From: Chitinophagaceae bacterium
GTDB lineage: Bacteria; Bacteroidota; Bacteroidia; Chitinophagales; Chitinophagaceae
Direction of reading: 5' to 3'
NCBI GenBank assembly: GCA_018335935.1
Contig: JAGXRG010000026.1
Span: 124,001 to 188,000, forward strand
DNA length: 64,000 bases
Below, in pieces: positions 1 to 8,131 of the stretch. Position 1 is the stretch's first letter, and each line of letters starts with the position of its first letter. Both the position numbers and the translations under genes were made by a program. The notes beneath the pieces were generated by a model. The model did no database searches. It saw only the letters and a list, made by a program, of their open reading frames with translations, and had not been told where the DNA came from.

Positions 1-988
1 TAAAACCAAAATCATTTGCAATAAATTCAGTTATTCCACCAGAATTATTATAACAAAAAGAAGGAACAAATTGATATGCTGCTTCTAGAACCACTAATGG
101 ATATGGGTCTTCAACTGAACTTAAGAAAAACAAATCAAAAGCTAATAAATTTTGTGTTGAATATGGGAGCTTGCCAGTAAATAAAATATTTGATCTTTCG
201 GTATTTTTATAATACTCATTTTTTATGTTTTGAGCAGATAATTCATCACTAAAATCACCAATCCATATAAAATAAATATTTTTAGAATGCTTTATTACTT
301 CTTTAGCAACATCTACAAAATGTTTAGTTCCTTTGCGTTCAGAAACCATTCCCATTCCAACTATTAAAAAAGCATTTTCTGGAATGAACCATTTTTGAAA
401 AAAAGCTTTTCTACTTTTTAGCTTATCGCCAATTTCAAAATCAAAATCTTTTTGGGGAAAATAATAAGGTAAATATTGAGTTTTGTTTTTATGTACTTGA
501 TGTTTTTGAATTAAATTTTCTTGAACTGCTTTGGATGGGAATAATATTTTTGATGAAAGCTCTAATGAATATTTTGTGTCATTCCACTCATTAAAATATT
601 GCAACATACTTTCTAATTCATGAACATAAGTTACTATTGGTTTCTTCAATAAATTAAATCTCTTCAATAACCTGCCATTACAAACGGTATTACTTAAAAC
701 ATAATCTGCTTTTGAATAAGGAATAATAATAGATAACTGTTTAAAAAAATATACAATTCTATCTATTACTTTTTTAATAATATTTTTTTCAGAACTGTAG
801 TTTTTATGTTTTAAAATATAAGTTGTAGCTATACTTCTAAAAAGGTTTTCAACATCGCCACCTCTCTTTAAAACTATAATAATTTTAAAATCTTCTTTTA
901 AACAATTCAATAAATTTAATAGCAAAATAGGAGCACCAGTTAAACTAGCCTCATGACCAATACATAATATTGTTTTTTTATTTTGCAT
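1..988 (-). CDS. GT4-family glycosyltransferase, 3'-truncated by window edge
   Basis: The minus-strand frame from the ATG at 986-988 stays open to the window edge (about 328 codons). The start reads MQNKKTILCIGHEASLTGAP, an N-terminal GT-B nucleotide-sugar transferase pattern. Near the edge the motif EDPYPLVVLEAA is the GT4 donor-binding ExxxxxxxE region, and GMVSERKG earlier is the usual start of the C-terminal Rossmann half. The likely role is transfer of a sugar from an activated donor to an envelope glycan. The substrate cannot be read from the sequence. It lies 4 nt after the methyltransferase and 726 nt from the YkgJ gene on the same strand, suggesting one operon. The C-terminus lies outside the window. 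Confidence 0.85.
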   Translation of the reverse strand, partial: MQNKKTILCIGHEASLTGAPILLLNLLNCLKEDFKIIIVLKRGGDVENLFRSIATTYILKHKNYSSEKNIIKKVIDRIVYFFKQLSIIIPYSKADYVLSNTVCNGRLLKRFNLLKKPIVTYVHELESMLQYFNEWNDTKYSLELSSKILFPSKAVQENLIQKHQVHKNKTQYLPYYFPQKDFDFEIGDKLKSRKAFFQKWFIPENAFLIVGMGMVSERKGTKHFVDVAKEVIKHSKNIYFIWIGDFSDELSAQNIKNEYYKNTERSNILFTGKLPYSTQNLLAFDLFFLSSVEDPYPLVVLEAAYQFVPSFCYNNSGGITEFIANDFGF

Positions 989-992
989 TAAT

Positions 993-1706
993 TTATTTTT
1001 TTACTGCAAGCACAATATTATTTAAATACAATGAAGAATTGTTAGGTAATAACCAACTAAGGAAACTACCTTTTACATTTAAAATAAAGTAAAAAATAAA
1101 TTTATATAACCACCTCAAGGGTGGAATTTTTAGCCACTTTGATTTTGATTGTTGATAGAAATATAAAATGAACAACTGAAAGCCCGACTTTATAAAATTT
1201 CCAGATTTATTAAAGCTTAAAATTTCGAACCCGTTTTTTTCAAGTATATCTTTCAATGCAAATTGAGTATATCTTGCAAAGTCGTGTGGCACTTCATGTT
1301 CACTCCATACAAATGGACAAGTTAATAATAATGTACCATTTGGTTTAAGCACTCTATTAATTTCTTGTAATACTTCATTAAAATTAAAAACATGTTCAAC
1401 TACTTCGCTACATAATACATGGTCGAATGCACTATTTTCAAAAGGCAAATGTTTACCATCATAATAAAAATCTATTTGCTCATTTTCATGAGGGTGGCCA
1501 GGATTTTCAAAATCTACACCAATATATTCATCAACATTAAATAATGACTGATATGGTTTAGAACCACAACCAAAATCTAAAAGTTTACCATTCATTTTAT
1601 GGGCGTGTTGAGCAATACCTTTCAACAATCCTTTTCTAATAAAATAAAAAGGATGAAAAATAGATGGGTTAAACTCTTTTGGAACTTTTGAAAAATCAAC
1701 TGTCAT
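993..1706 (-). CDS. class I SAM-dependent methyltransferase
   Basis: 237 aa. Motif I is LLDFGCGSKPY (about residues 42-52), followed by the acidic ribose-binding region (YIGVDFENPG) and the post-I/IV block SEVVEHVFNFNEVL plus NRVLKPNGTLLLTCPF, which is the Methyltransf_11 pattern. A hydrophobic C-terminal part (about residues 185-215) may associate with membrane. Methyltransferases of this kind next to GT4 enzymes usually modify O-antigen or exopolysaccharide sugars; that role is inferred here from the neighbouring glycosyltransferase. The gene lies between the YkgJ-type gene (8 nt upstream) and the glycosyltransferase (4 nt downstream), so co-transcription is likely. The acceptor is unknown. 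Confidence 0.85.
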   Translation of the reverse strand: MTVDFSKVPKEFNPSIFHPFYFIRKGLLKGIAQHAHKMNGKLLDFGCGSKPYQSLFNVDEYIGVDFENPGHPHENEQIDFYYDGKHLPFENSAFDHVLCSEVVEHVFNFNEVLQEINRVLKPNGTLLLTCPFVWSEHEVPHDFARYTQFALKDILEKNGFEILSFNKSGNFIKSGFQLFILYFYQQSKSKWLKIPPLRWLYKFIFYFILNVKGSFLSWLLPNNSSLYLNNIVLAVKK

Positions 1707-1714
1707 GATGATAT

Positions 1715-2218
1715 TTAATGTTTTGAAATGTCCATCAACTTCTCAACCATTTTAAATGTTGCAGGACAATATTCAATGTTTTGTTGATGTACATGCAAAT
1801 ATAACTCTGGCTTACGTTTCTTAAAATGAGGAAATCCTGAACAATCTGATGGTCTCACTTCATAAATACTACACATATTTGAGTTTAAATCTAAAAACTG
1901 ACATGGCTGAGTAGTGTTTTGCCAATCCTTATCTTCTTTATCGTAAAACAACCATTTCTCTTTAAATTCCTTTTCAGTCATTTGAAGATGATTAGATATT
2001 CTTTTGATATCTGTATTAGTAAAAGTTGGAGTCATTTTTTTACAACAATTGGCACAACTTAAACAATCAATTTCTTGCCAGACTTCTTTTTCAATTATTG
2101 AAATATTTTTATATAAATCTTTTGGAGGCTTTTTATCGAGTTTTCCTAAAAATCTTTTAAATGCTTTTTTATGATATCGAACTTTTTGAGAAAATGATCT
2201 AAAATTTACAGGTTCCAT
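1715..2218 (-). CDS. YkgJ-family cysteine cluster protein
   Basis: 167 aa. Two Cys-rich blocks are visible: CLSCANCCKKM (about residues 53-63) and a second containing CQFLD, MCSIYEVRPSDC and a late YCP. The arrangement CxxCxxCC plus C-x(n)-C-x-I-Y-x-x-R-P-x-x-C is the YkgJ/FliB-like zinc or iron chelating domain, formerly UPF0153. A basic N-terminus precedes it. The biochemical role of the family is poorly known; metal or Fe-S binding is likely. It is the first gene of a minus-strand run continuing into the methyltransferase and glycosyltransferase, but its link to glycans is only positional. Confidence 0.8.
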   Translation of the reverse strand: MEPVNFRSFSQKVRYHKKAFKRFLGKLDKKPPKDLYKNISIIEKEVWQEIDCLSCANCCKKMTPTFTNTDIKRISNHLQMTEKEFKEKWLFYDKEDKDWQNTTQPCQFLDLNSNMCSIYEVRPSDCSGFPHFKKRKPELYLHVHQQNIEYCPATFKMVEKLMDISKH

Positions 2219-2330
2219 TTTGTTGAATTAATCCTTTACTAATAGCGAAATAAATGCTTATTATCTATAAAAAAAATAAAGATTATTGAATTAATAACCA
2301 CAATCAGTTTAATACATAATTAAAGAGATT

Positions 2331-2338
2331 TACCTTTG
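2331..2338 (+). promoter_or_regulatory. Bacteroidota -7 promoter box for mqnE
   Basis: TACCTTTG matches the TAnnTTTG consensus for the Bacteroidota primary sigma factor exactly. It ends 15 nt before the ATG at 2354. It overlaps the in-frame TTG at 2336, so translation from that TTG is implausible. No good TTG -33 element at normal spacing is obvious. Confidence 0.6.
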
Positions 2339-2353
2339 CAAAAACATTGTTGT

Positions 2354-3508
2354 ATGAACAATTTAGAAAGCATACTAGCCTTAACTAGTGATGCAGATTT
2401 AAAACAGATTTCCAATAAGATATTGAATCATCAAAGAATCAGTTTTGATGATGGTGTTATACTATTTAAAAAAGCTTCTTTAGCATTTGTAGGTGCTTTG
2501 GCTAATTATGTTCGTGAACAAAAACATGGAGATATTACTTATTTCAACAGAAATTTTCATATTGAACCTACCAATGTTTGTGTGTTTAGTTGCAATTTTT
2601 GTTCATACTCACGTTTATATGCACATAGAGAAGAAGGATGGGAATTAAGTATTGAACAGATGATGCACATTGTTCAATCCTACGACAATAAACCTGTAAC
2701 TGAAGTACATATTGTTGGTGGTGTTCATCCCAAATTAAATCTTCCTTTCTTTTTAGAATTATTGCAAAAAATTAAAGCTCATCGACCTTCATTACACATA
2801 AAAGGCTTTACTGCTGTTGAATTAGATTACATGTTTAGAAAAGCAAAAGTGAGTACCGAAGAGGGTTTGAAACTTTCTCATGAAGCTGGTCTAGATTCAT
2901 TACCTGGTGGGGGTGCAGAAATTTTTCATCCAGAAATTAGAAAACAAATTTGTGAAGATAAAGTTGATGCAGAAGGATGGCTAAACATTCATAAAACTGC
3001 TCATCAATTAGGAATGCATAGTAATGCAACCATGTTATTTGGTCATATTGAAAAATTTGAACATAGAATAGATCATATGGATCGTTTAAGAACTTTACAA
3101 GATGAAACTGGTGGATTTAATACGTTTATTCCTTTGAAGTTTAGAAATAAAGATAATGGCATGAGTAATATTGCAGAATCTAGTGTTATAGAAGATATGA
3201 AAGTGTATGCTATTAGTAGATTATACCTAGATAACTTTCCTCACATTAAAGCATATTGGCCAATGTTAGGAAGAAATAATGCTCAACTTTCATTAAGCTT
3301 TGGTGTTAATGATATTGATGGAACTATTGATGATACTACAAAAATTTATAGTATGGCAGGTAGTGAAGAACAAAACCCATCAATGAATACAGAAGAGTTA
3401 GTTACCCTAATTAAACAAGTGAAAAGAAAACCAATTGAAAGAGATACTTTGTATAATGTAATTACAGATTATTCTAATGTAGAATTTAATTCTGCTACTT
3501 TAAACTAA
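2354..3508 (+). CDS. mqnE: aminofutalosine synthase MqnE (radical SAM)
   Basis: 384 aa from the ATG at 2354. The frame is open back to a TTG at 2336, but that TTG lies inside the promoter box. The radical SAM cluster is CVFSCNFC (C76, C80, C83; CX3CX2C), preceded by FHIEPTNVC and followed by [15 protein letters not shown], a pattern typical of MqnE and CofH-type enzymes. MqnE joins SAM and 3-[(1-carboxyvinyl)oxy]benzoate to give aminofutalosine, early in the futalosine route to menaquinone. The other mqn genes are not in this window. The 3' end overlaps the convergent serine dehydratase stop codon by 4 nt. MqnC and CofH are the alternatives, but the length and motif context favour MqnE. Confidence 0.88.
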   Translation: MNNLESILALTSDADLKQISNKILNHQRISFDDGVILFKKASLAFVGALANYVREQKHGDITYFNRNFHIEPTNVCVFSCNFCSYSRLYAHREEGWELSIEQMMHIVQSYDNKPVTEVHIVGGVHPKLNLPFFLELLQKIKAHRPSLHIKGFTAVELDYMFRKAKVSTEEGLKLSHEAGLDSLPGGGAEIFHPEIRKQICEDKVDAEGWLNIHKTAHQLGMHSNATMLFGHIEKFEHRIDHMDRLRTLQDETGGFNTFIPLKFRNKDNGMSNIAESSVIEDMKVYAISRLYLDNFPHIKAYWPMLGRNNAQLSLSFGVNDIDGTIDDTTKIYSMAGSEEQNPSMNTEELVTLIKQVKRKPIERDTLYNVITDYSNVEFNSATLN

Positions 3509-4926
3509 CATTCAGATAAATTAACAGATAAAGCTAAACCACCATCTGCAGTTTCTTTGTATTTGGTATTCATATCTAAAGCTGTTTGCCACATGGTTTC
3601 AATAACTTTATCTAAACTTACCTTAGCAAAATCAGGAGTGCCTTGTAAAGCCAACTGACTAGCTGTAATGGCTTTGATTGCTCCCATAGTATTTCTTTCA
3701 ATACAAGGAATTTGTACTAGTCCCGCAATAGGATCACAAGTTAGTCCTAAATGATGTTCCATTGCAATTTCAGCAGCCATTAAAGCTTGTTTTTGTGTTC
3801 CACCTAAACATTCTGTTAAAGCAGCAGCAGCCATTGCACTGCTTACGCCAATTTCAGCCTGACAACCTCCCATTGCAGCAGAAATAGTAGCACCTTTTTT
3901 AAAAATGCTTCCAACTTCAGATGCTACTAATAGAAATTTTATCATCATCATCTCATCAACAACATCACAGAATAACTTATAATACATTAAAACAGCAGGA
4001 ATAACTCCAGCAGCTCCATTTGTTGGTGCTGTAACTACTCTTCCAAAATTTGCATTCTCTTCATTAACAGCTAGAGCAAAACAACTTACCCAATCTAGAA
4101 TATAGTTGAATTGGTGACCTCCACTTTTAATACACGCTAACCATTCTTCAAAATTGTTATACGTTTTTCCATTCAATAATTTTTTGTTCAATTCTGCTGC
4201 TCTTCTTTTCACATTTAATCCACCAGGTAAAATTCCTTTCGAATGACATCCTCTGTAAATGCACTCCTGCATGGTTTTCCAAATATTTAAAACACCATCT
4301 ACTGTTTCTTTTTCTGTTCTCCAAGCACTTTCATTTTCAAAAACAACTTCATTAATGGTCATACCAGTTTTCATACACCAATGCACTAAATCTTTTGAAG
4401 TGTTAATAGGAAAAGGCAATTCTACTTGTGTATGAGTTAGTGAATCTTCCCCTTCTTTTACAACAAATCCACCACCAACTGAATAGTAAGTTTCACTAAA
4501 ACTATTGCCATTATTGAGCTCTATTAAAAAACTCATTCCATTTGGGTGATAAGGTAAAGTTTCGTTACTTAAAAATTGAATATTTTGGTTTGGATTAAAT
4601 GAGAGATAACACTCATTGGCTAAATGCAATTGATGATTAGTTTGAATATATTTTATTTTTTCATCAATAGAGTTTACATCTATAGTTACCGGATCTTCAT
4701 TACACAAACCCAATAAAACTGCAACATCTGTACCATGACCTTTACCAGTTTTAGCTAAAGATCCATAAAGAAGAACCTCAATATTTTTAACTTCATTTAT
4801 ATTAGCTTTACTCCTAATAGTTTGAATAGCAGCCATTGCAGCACGCCATGGTCCAAGGGTATGTGAACTACTAGGACCAACACCAATTTTAAACATATCG
4901 AACACTGAAATGGCTTCGTGAGGCAT
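3505..4926 (-). CDS. sdaA: L-serine ammonia-lyase (Fe-S serine dehydratase)
   Basis: 473 aa. The N-terminal beta domain shows [14 protein letters not shown]. The C-terminal alpha domain shows [29 protein letters not shown] and [19 protein letters not shown], whose cysteines bind the catalytic [4Fe-4S] cluster. The enzyme converts L-serine to pyruvate and ammonia in the cytoplasm. It is the single-chain form with both domains fused, at normal length. The start [15 protein letters not shown] is standard. It is monocistronic by position: convergent with mqnE on one side and 71 nt from rfbD on the other, with its own candidate promoter at 4974-4981. Confidence 0.95.
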   Translation of the reverse strand: MPHEAISVFDMFKIGVGPSSSHTLGPWRAAMAAIQTIRSKANINEVKNIEVLLYGSLAKTGKGHGTDVAVLLGLCNEDPVTIDVNSIDEKIKYIQTNHQLHLANECYLSFNPNQNIQFLSNETLPYHPNGMSFLIELNNGNSFSETYYSVGGGFVVKEGEDSLTHTQVELPFPINTSKDLVHWCMKTGMTINEVVFENESAWRTEKETVDGVLNIWKTMQECIYRGCHSKGILPGGLNVKRRAAELNKKLLNGKTYNNFEEWLACIKSGGHQFNYILDWVSCFALAVNEENANFGRVVTAPTNGAAGVIPAVLMYYKLFCDVVDEMMMIKFLLVASEVGSIFKKGATISAAMGGCQAEIGVSSAMAAAALTECLGGTQKQALMAAEIAMEHHLGLTCDPIAGLVQIPCIERNTMGAIKAITASQLALQGTPDFAKVSLDKVIETMWQTALDMNTKYKETADGGLALSVNLSEC

Positions 4927-4973
4927 TCTTTTTAAGATTTACGATTATTTTATTTAAGATTTAAAACTATACC

Positions 4974-4981
4974 CAAATTTA
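4974..4981 (-). promoter_or_regulatory. candidate -7 box for serine dehydratase
   Basis: On the minus strand this reads TAAATTTG, an exact TAnnTTTG match, 47 nt upstream of the start codon. No matching -33 TTG was seen, so this is a motif match only. Confidence 0.45.
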
Positions 4982-4997
4982 AAGAATCTAATTTTTT

Positions 4998-5885
4998 TTA
5001 TTTAGGATTACTTTCTAAATTATTTAACATAGTAGCTAAACTGCTTTTCCAATTTTTTATTTCAACACCAAAGTCTTTTTGAATAGCTGAGCAATCTAAA
5101 ACTGAATATGATGAACGTTTTGCTGGTGTGGGAAAAGATACACTAGCAATTGGATTTACTCTGCATTTATGTGATGAAAGTTTTTGAATTTCTTCTGCAA
5201 ATTGAAACCAAGAAATATTTCCGGTATTAGAATAATGATAAATAGATGAATGTATTAAATTGCTATTATTCAATTTAGACACAATTTGTAAAATAGCTTC
5301 AGCTAAATCTGCAGCATAAGTTGGATTACCAATTTGATCATTAACCACATTAATCTCATCTCTTTCACTCATCAAACTCATCATGGTTTTTACAAAATTT
5401 TTACCATGAGAAGAATATACCCAAGATGTTCTTATCACTATAGATTGAGGGTTATGTTCAAGAATTAACTCCTCTCCTTTTGCCTTTGATGCTCCATAAA
5501 TATTTATTGGATTTGTTTGGTCAGATGGCATATATGGAGACTTCTTTTTTCCATCAAAAACATAATCTGTACTAATATGAATAAAATGACAATTGATTTC
5601 TTTACAAACTTTGGCCATTTCACTAGGGGAACTTGCATTAATAGTAAAAGCAAGTTCAGCTTCAGTTTCAGCTTTATCAACTGCAGTATAAGCTGCAGCA
5701 TTTATTAAATATTTTGGTTGATGTTTTTCAATAAACGATGCAATAGTTTCTGGTACTGACAAATCCAATTCTTTACGACCAACAAATAAAAAATCAAATT
5801 GTGAAGAATAATTTTTTTGAATCTGTTGTAACTCAAAACCTAACTGACCATCTTTACCTGTAACTAAAATGAGGGGCTTGAGCAT
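4998..5885 (-). CDS. rfbD: dTDP-4-dehydrorhamnose reductase
   Basis: 295 aa, an RmlD-type short-chain dehydrogenase. The N-terminal nucleotide motif is VTGKDGQLGFELQ, the catalytic Tyr-Lys pair is in YGASKAKGE, and HISTDYVFDGKK and VIRTSWVYSSHGKNFVKTM are family signatures. It reduces dTDP-4-keto-L-rhamnose to dTDP-L-rhamnose with NAD(P)H, the last step of rhamnose donor synthesis for surface glycans. No rfbA, rfbB or rfbC is present in the window. It follows the exonuclease gene by 6 nt and kdsA further upstream, so it is probably the last gene of that operon. Confidence 0.93.
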   Translation of the reverse strand: MLKPLILVTGKDGQLGFELQQIQKNYSSQFDFLFVGRKELDLSVPETIASFIEKHQPKYLINAAAYTAVDKAETEAELAFTINASSPSEMAKVCKEINCHFIHISTDYVFDGKKKSPYMPSDQTNPINIYGASKAKGEELILEHNPQSIVIRTSWVYSSHGKNFVKTMMSLMSERDEINVVNDQIGNPTYAADLAEAILQIVSKLNNSNLIHSSIYHYSNTGNISWFQFAEEIQKLSSHKCRVNPIASVSFPTPAKRSSYSVLDCSAIQKDFGVEIKNWKSSLATMLNNLESNPK

Positions 5886-5891
5886 AAAGAC

Positions 5892-6659
5892 TTATTTCTT
5901 TAACAAAGTTCTATTCAATATTTCAGTCAGTTTTTGTTTGGTATGTAATGCAAAATCTCCACGCATCATCCAATCATAATATTGAGGTTCTTCTTTTAAA
6001 ACTTGTGTTACGGGTTTGCCCTTATGTTTACCAAAATTAAAAATTTCAACACCTTTTTCTTTAATAAACCTTCTAGAAAAATCTACAATTTCTTCTTCTC
6101 CAGTAAACTTCACAATACTTTCAACTGTATTTCCAATTTGTTTATACTTTTCTATTTGAGATTCTAAAACTTCATAAGTTGCAGTAGCATCAACTTCTGC
6201 ACTATGAGCATCAGTTAATTCTTTATTGCAATAGAATTTATAAGCAGCACTTAATGTTCTTTGCTCCATCATATGATATACTTTTTGTACATCAAGAAGT
6301 TTTCTATTTTCAATATCAATATTTAAATCGCATCTTAAAAATTCTTCCACCAACATTGGAATATCGAAACGATTACTATTATATCCCCCAATATCACAGT
6401 TTTCAATAAACTGTTTTATTTCGTTAGCCACTTGTTTAAAAGTTGGTGCATCTTTCACCATTTCATTAGTTATTCCATGAACTTCTGTTGAAGCAGGAGG
6501 AATTGGAATGGTTGGATTAATGAGCTTTCTTTTTACTTGTTTTGAACCATCAGGAAGAATTTTAACAATGGCAATTTCAACAATTCTATCATTACCAATA
6601 TTTACTCCTGTTGTTTCTAAATCAATAAATGCAATGGGTCTTTCTAATTGTAAATTCAT
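5892..6659 (-). CDS. DnaQ-like DEDDh 3'-5' exonuclease
   Basis: 255 aa. Exo I is FIDLETTGVNIGNDRIVEIA (residues 11-30), Exo II lies in the region of GGYNSNRFDIPML, and Exo III is AHSAEVDATATY, whose His and Asp complete the DEDDh set. The enzyme should degrade DNA or RNA from 3' ends using two metal ions. Residues about 205-250 form a short second domain with FGKHKGKPV and DWMMRGDFALHTK, resembling the DUF3820-like tail seen on some bacterial exonucleases. It sits 22 nt after kdsA and 6 nt before rfbD. It could be a standalone DNA polymerase III epsilon-like proofreader, RNase T-like, or a repair nuclease. Confidence 0.85.
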   Translation of the reverse strand: MNLQLERPIAFIDLETTGVNIGNDRIVEIAIVKILPDGSKQVKRKLINPTIPIPPASTEVHGITNEMVKDAPTFKQVANEIKQFIENCDIGGYNSNRFDIPMLVEEFLRCDLNIDIENRKLLDVQKVYHMMEQRTLSAAYKFYCNKELTDAHSAEVDATATYEVLESQIEKYKQIGNTVESIVKFTGEEEIVDFSRRFIKEKGVEIFNFGKHKGKPVTQVLKEEPQYYDWMMRGDFALHTKQKLTEILNRTLLKK

Positions 6660-6681
6660 TATTTTAATTTGATCAATAATA

Positions 6682-7506
6682 TTAAATTACTGCTTGTCTA
6701 ATTTTTACTAATTGTTTTAATAAATCTTCTAATAATTCTAATGATAACATATTGGCACCATCACTTTTTGCTTGAGCAGGGTTAGGATGTGTTTCAATAA
6801 ATAAACCATCAGCACCAGTAGCTATAGCAGCTTTAGCAATAGTACTTATTAATTGTGGATTACCGCCAGTAATTCCTGATGTTTGATTAGGCTGTTGCAA
6901 GCTATGTGTTACATCCATCACAACAGGACAACCAGTATCTTTCATCCAAGTAATATTTCTATAATCAACTACTAAATCTTGATACCCAAAAGTGGTTCCT
7001 CTTTCAGTTAACATTACTTGATCATTTCCTGCGTGTATAATTTTGTCAGCAGCAAACTTCATTGAAGGGCCACTTAAAAATTGACCTTTTTTTATATTAA
7101 CAATTTTTCCAGTTGCAGCAGCAGCTAACAACAAATCTGTTTGTCGGCATAAAAAAGCAGGAATTTGTAATACATCAACATATTTTGCAGCAATGGTACA
7201 TTCTTCAGCTGTATGCACATCAGTAATGGTTGGAACATTAAATTTTTCACCAGTTTTTTTAATTAATTCTAAACCCAACTCATCGCCCAAACCTGTAAAA
7301 GAATTTAAACTGGTTCTATTAGCTTTTTTATAAGATGCTTTAAAGATGTATGGTATCTCTAATTGTTTGCATACTGTAGAAACTTTTTCTGCAATTTCAA
7401 AAACAATTTCTTCTCCTTCAACAACACATGGACCAGCAATCAAGAAAAAATTATTTGATGAGTATTGTTGATTAGTAAATAAATTTTCTAAAAAATTAGC
7501 TTGCAT
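6682..7506 (-). CDS. kdsA: 3-deoxy-8-phosphooctulonate (KDO-8-P) synthase
   Basis: 274 aa, the normal family length. Signatures are FFLIAGPCVVEGEE near the N-terminus, FKASYKKANRTSLNSF, TDVHTAEEC, DVLQIPAFLCRQTDLL, MLTERGTTFGY and DVTHSLQQPN. It condenses arabinose-5-phosphate with phosphoenolpyruvate to KDO-8-P, committing carbon to the inner core of lipopolysaccharide, so the organism makes a KDO-type LPS. It leads a minus-strand operon with the exonuclease and rfbD. The metal-dependence subtype cannot be settled from the visible motifs alone. Confidence 0.95.
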   Translation of the reverse strand: MQANFLENLFTNQQYSSNNFFLIAGPCVVEGEEIVFEIAEKVSTVCKQLEIPYIFKASYKKANRTSLNSFTGLGDELGLELIKKTGEKFNVPTITDVHTAEECTIAAKYVDVLQIPAFLCRQTDLLLAAAATGKIVNIKKGQFLSGPSMKFAADKIIHAGNDQVMLTERGTTFGYQDLVVDYRNITWMKDTGCPVVMDVTHSLQQPNQTSGITGGNPQLISTIAKAAIATGADGLFIETHPNPAQAKSDGANMLSLELLEDLLKQLVKIRQAVI

Positions 7507-7634
7507 ATTTCTGATTTATTTCGATATCGTTAAAAACTTGTTGTTTTTATACCAGAAAACTCTGATTTATTCTTAGTTTCTGCGAACATAATACAAGTTT
7601 TCCTTTCTTTGCCAACAACTATAAAAACAAAAAT

Positions 7635-8090
7635 ATGCAAGAAGTAAAAAAAGGAGATACTATTAAAATTCATTACCATGGAACTTTAAACGATGGCAGC
7701 ATTTTTGATTCTTCAAAACAAAGAGAACCATTAGAGTTTGAAGTGGGTAGTGGCATGGTAATTCCTGGTTTTGATGAGGGTGTAATGCAAATGAAAGTTG
7801 GTGATGTTAAAACAATTCATATTCCTTTTGCTGAAGCTTATGGACCAGTACAAGAAGAGATGATTATTGATTTTCCAAGAACTCAGTTTCCAGCAGATAT
7901 GGAACCAGTTGCAGGGATGCAATTACAAATGAGTGATAGAAGTGGTCAAAATTTTCCTGTAGTAGTGGTAAGTAGCAATGATGAATTTGTAAAATTAGAT
8001 GCTAATCATCCTTTAGCTGGCAAAGATTTAACTTTTGAATTGGAGTTAATGGAAATTAGCAGTCCAAGTCCATTAATTGTGATGCCTTAA
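7635..8090 (+). CDS. FKBP-type peptidyl-prolyl isomerase (SlpA/SlyD-like)
   Basis: 151 aa without a signal peptide, so probably cytoplasmic. The FKBP core is split by an inserted flap domain: KGDTIKIHYHGTLNDGSIFD and PLEFEVGSGMVIPGFDEGV precede the insert (about residues 70-120), after which the fold ends LTFELELMEI. This is the SlyD/SlpA layout. It should catalyse prolyl isomerisation and act as a folding helper. There is no His-rich metal tail of the kind found in E. coli SlyD. It is divergent from kdsA and followed 41 nt later by the metalloprotease gene. Confidence 0.9.
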   Translation: MQEVKKGDTIKIHYHGTLNDGSIFDSSKQREPLEFEVGSGMVIPGFDEGVMQMKVGDVKTIHIPFAEAYGPVQEEMIIDFPRTQFPADMEPVAGMQLQMSDRSGQNFPVVVVSSNDEFVKLDANHPLAGKDLTFELELMEISSPSPLIVMP

Positions 8091-8131
8091 TAGATTTAAT
8101 CATTAATTTTATCGAATAATCAATTCTACAT

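Noticed and set aside
4931-4970. Two near-copies of TTTAAGATTTA upstream of the serine dehydratase gene
   Set aside because: Short and made of very common A/T words in this genome, so not distinguishable from chance.
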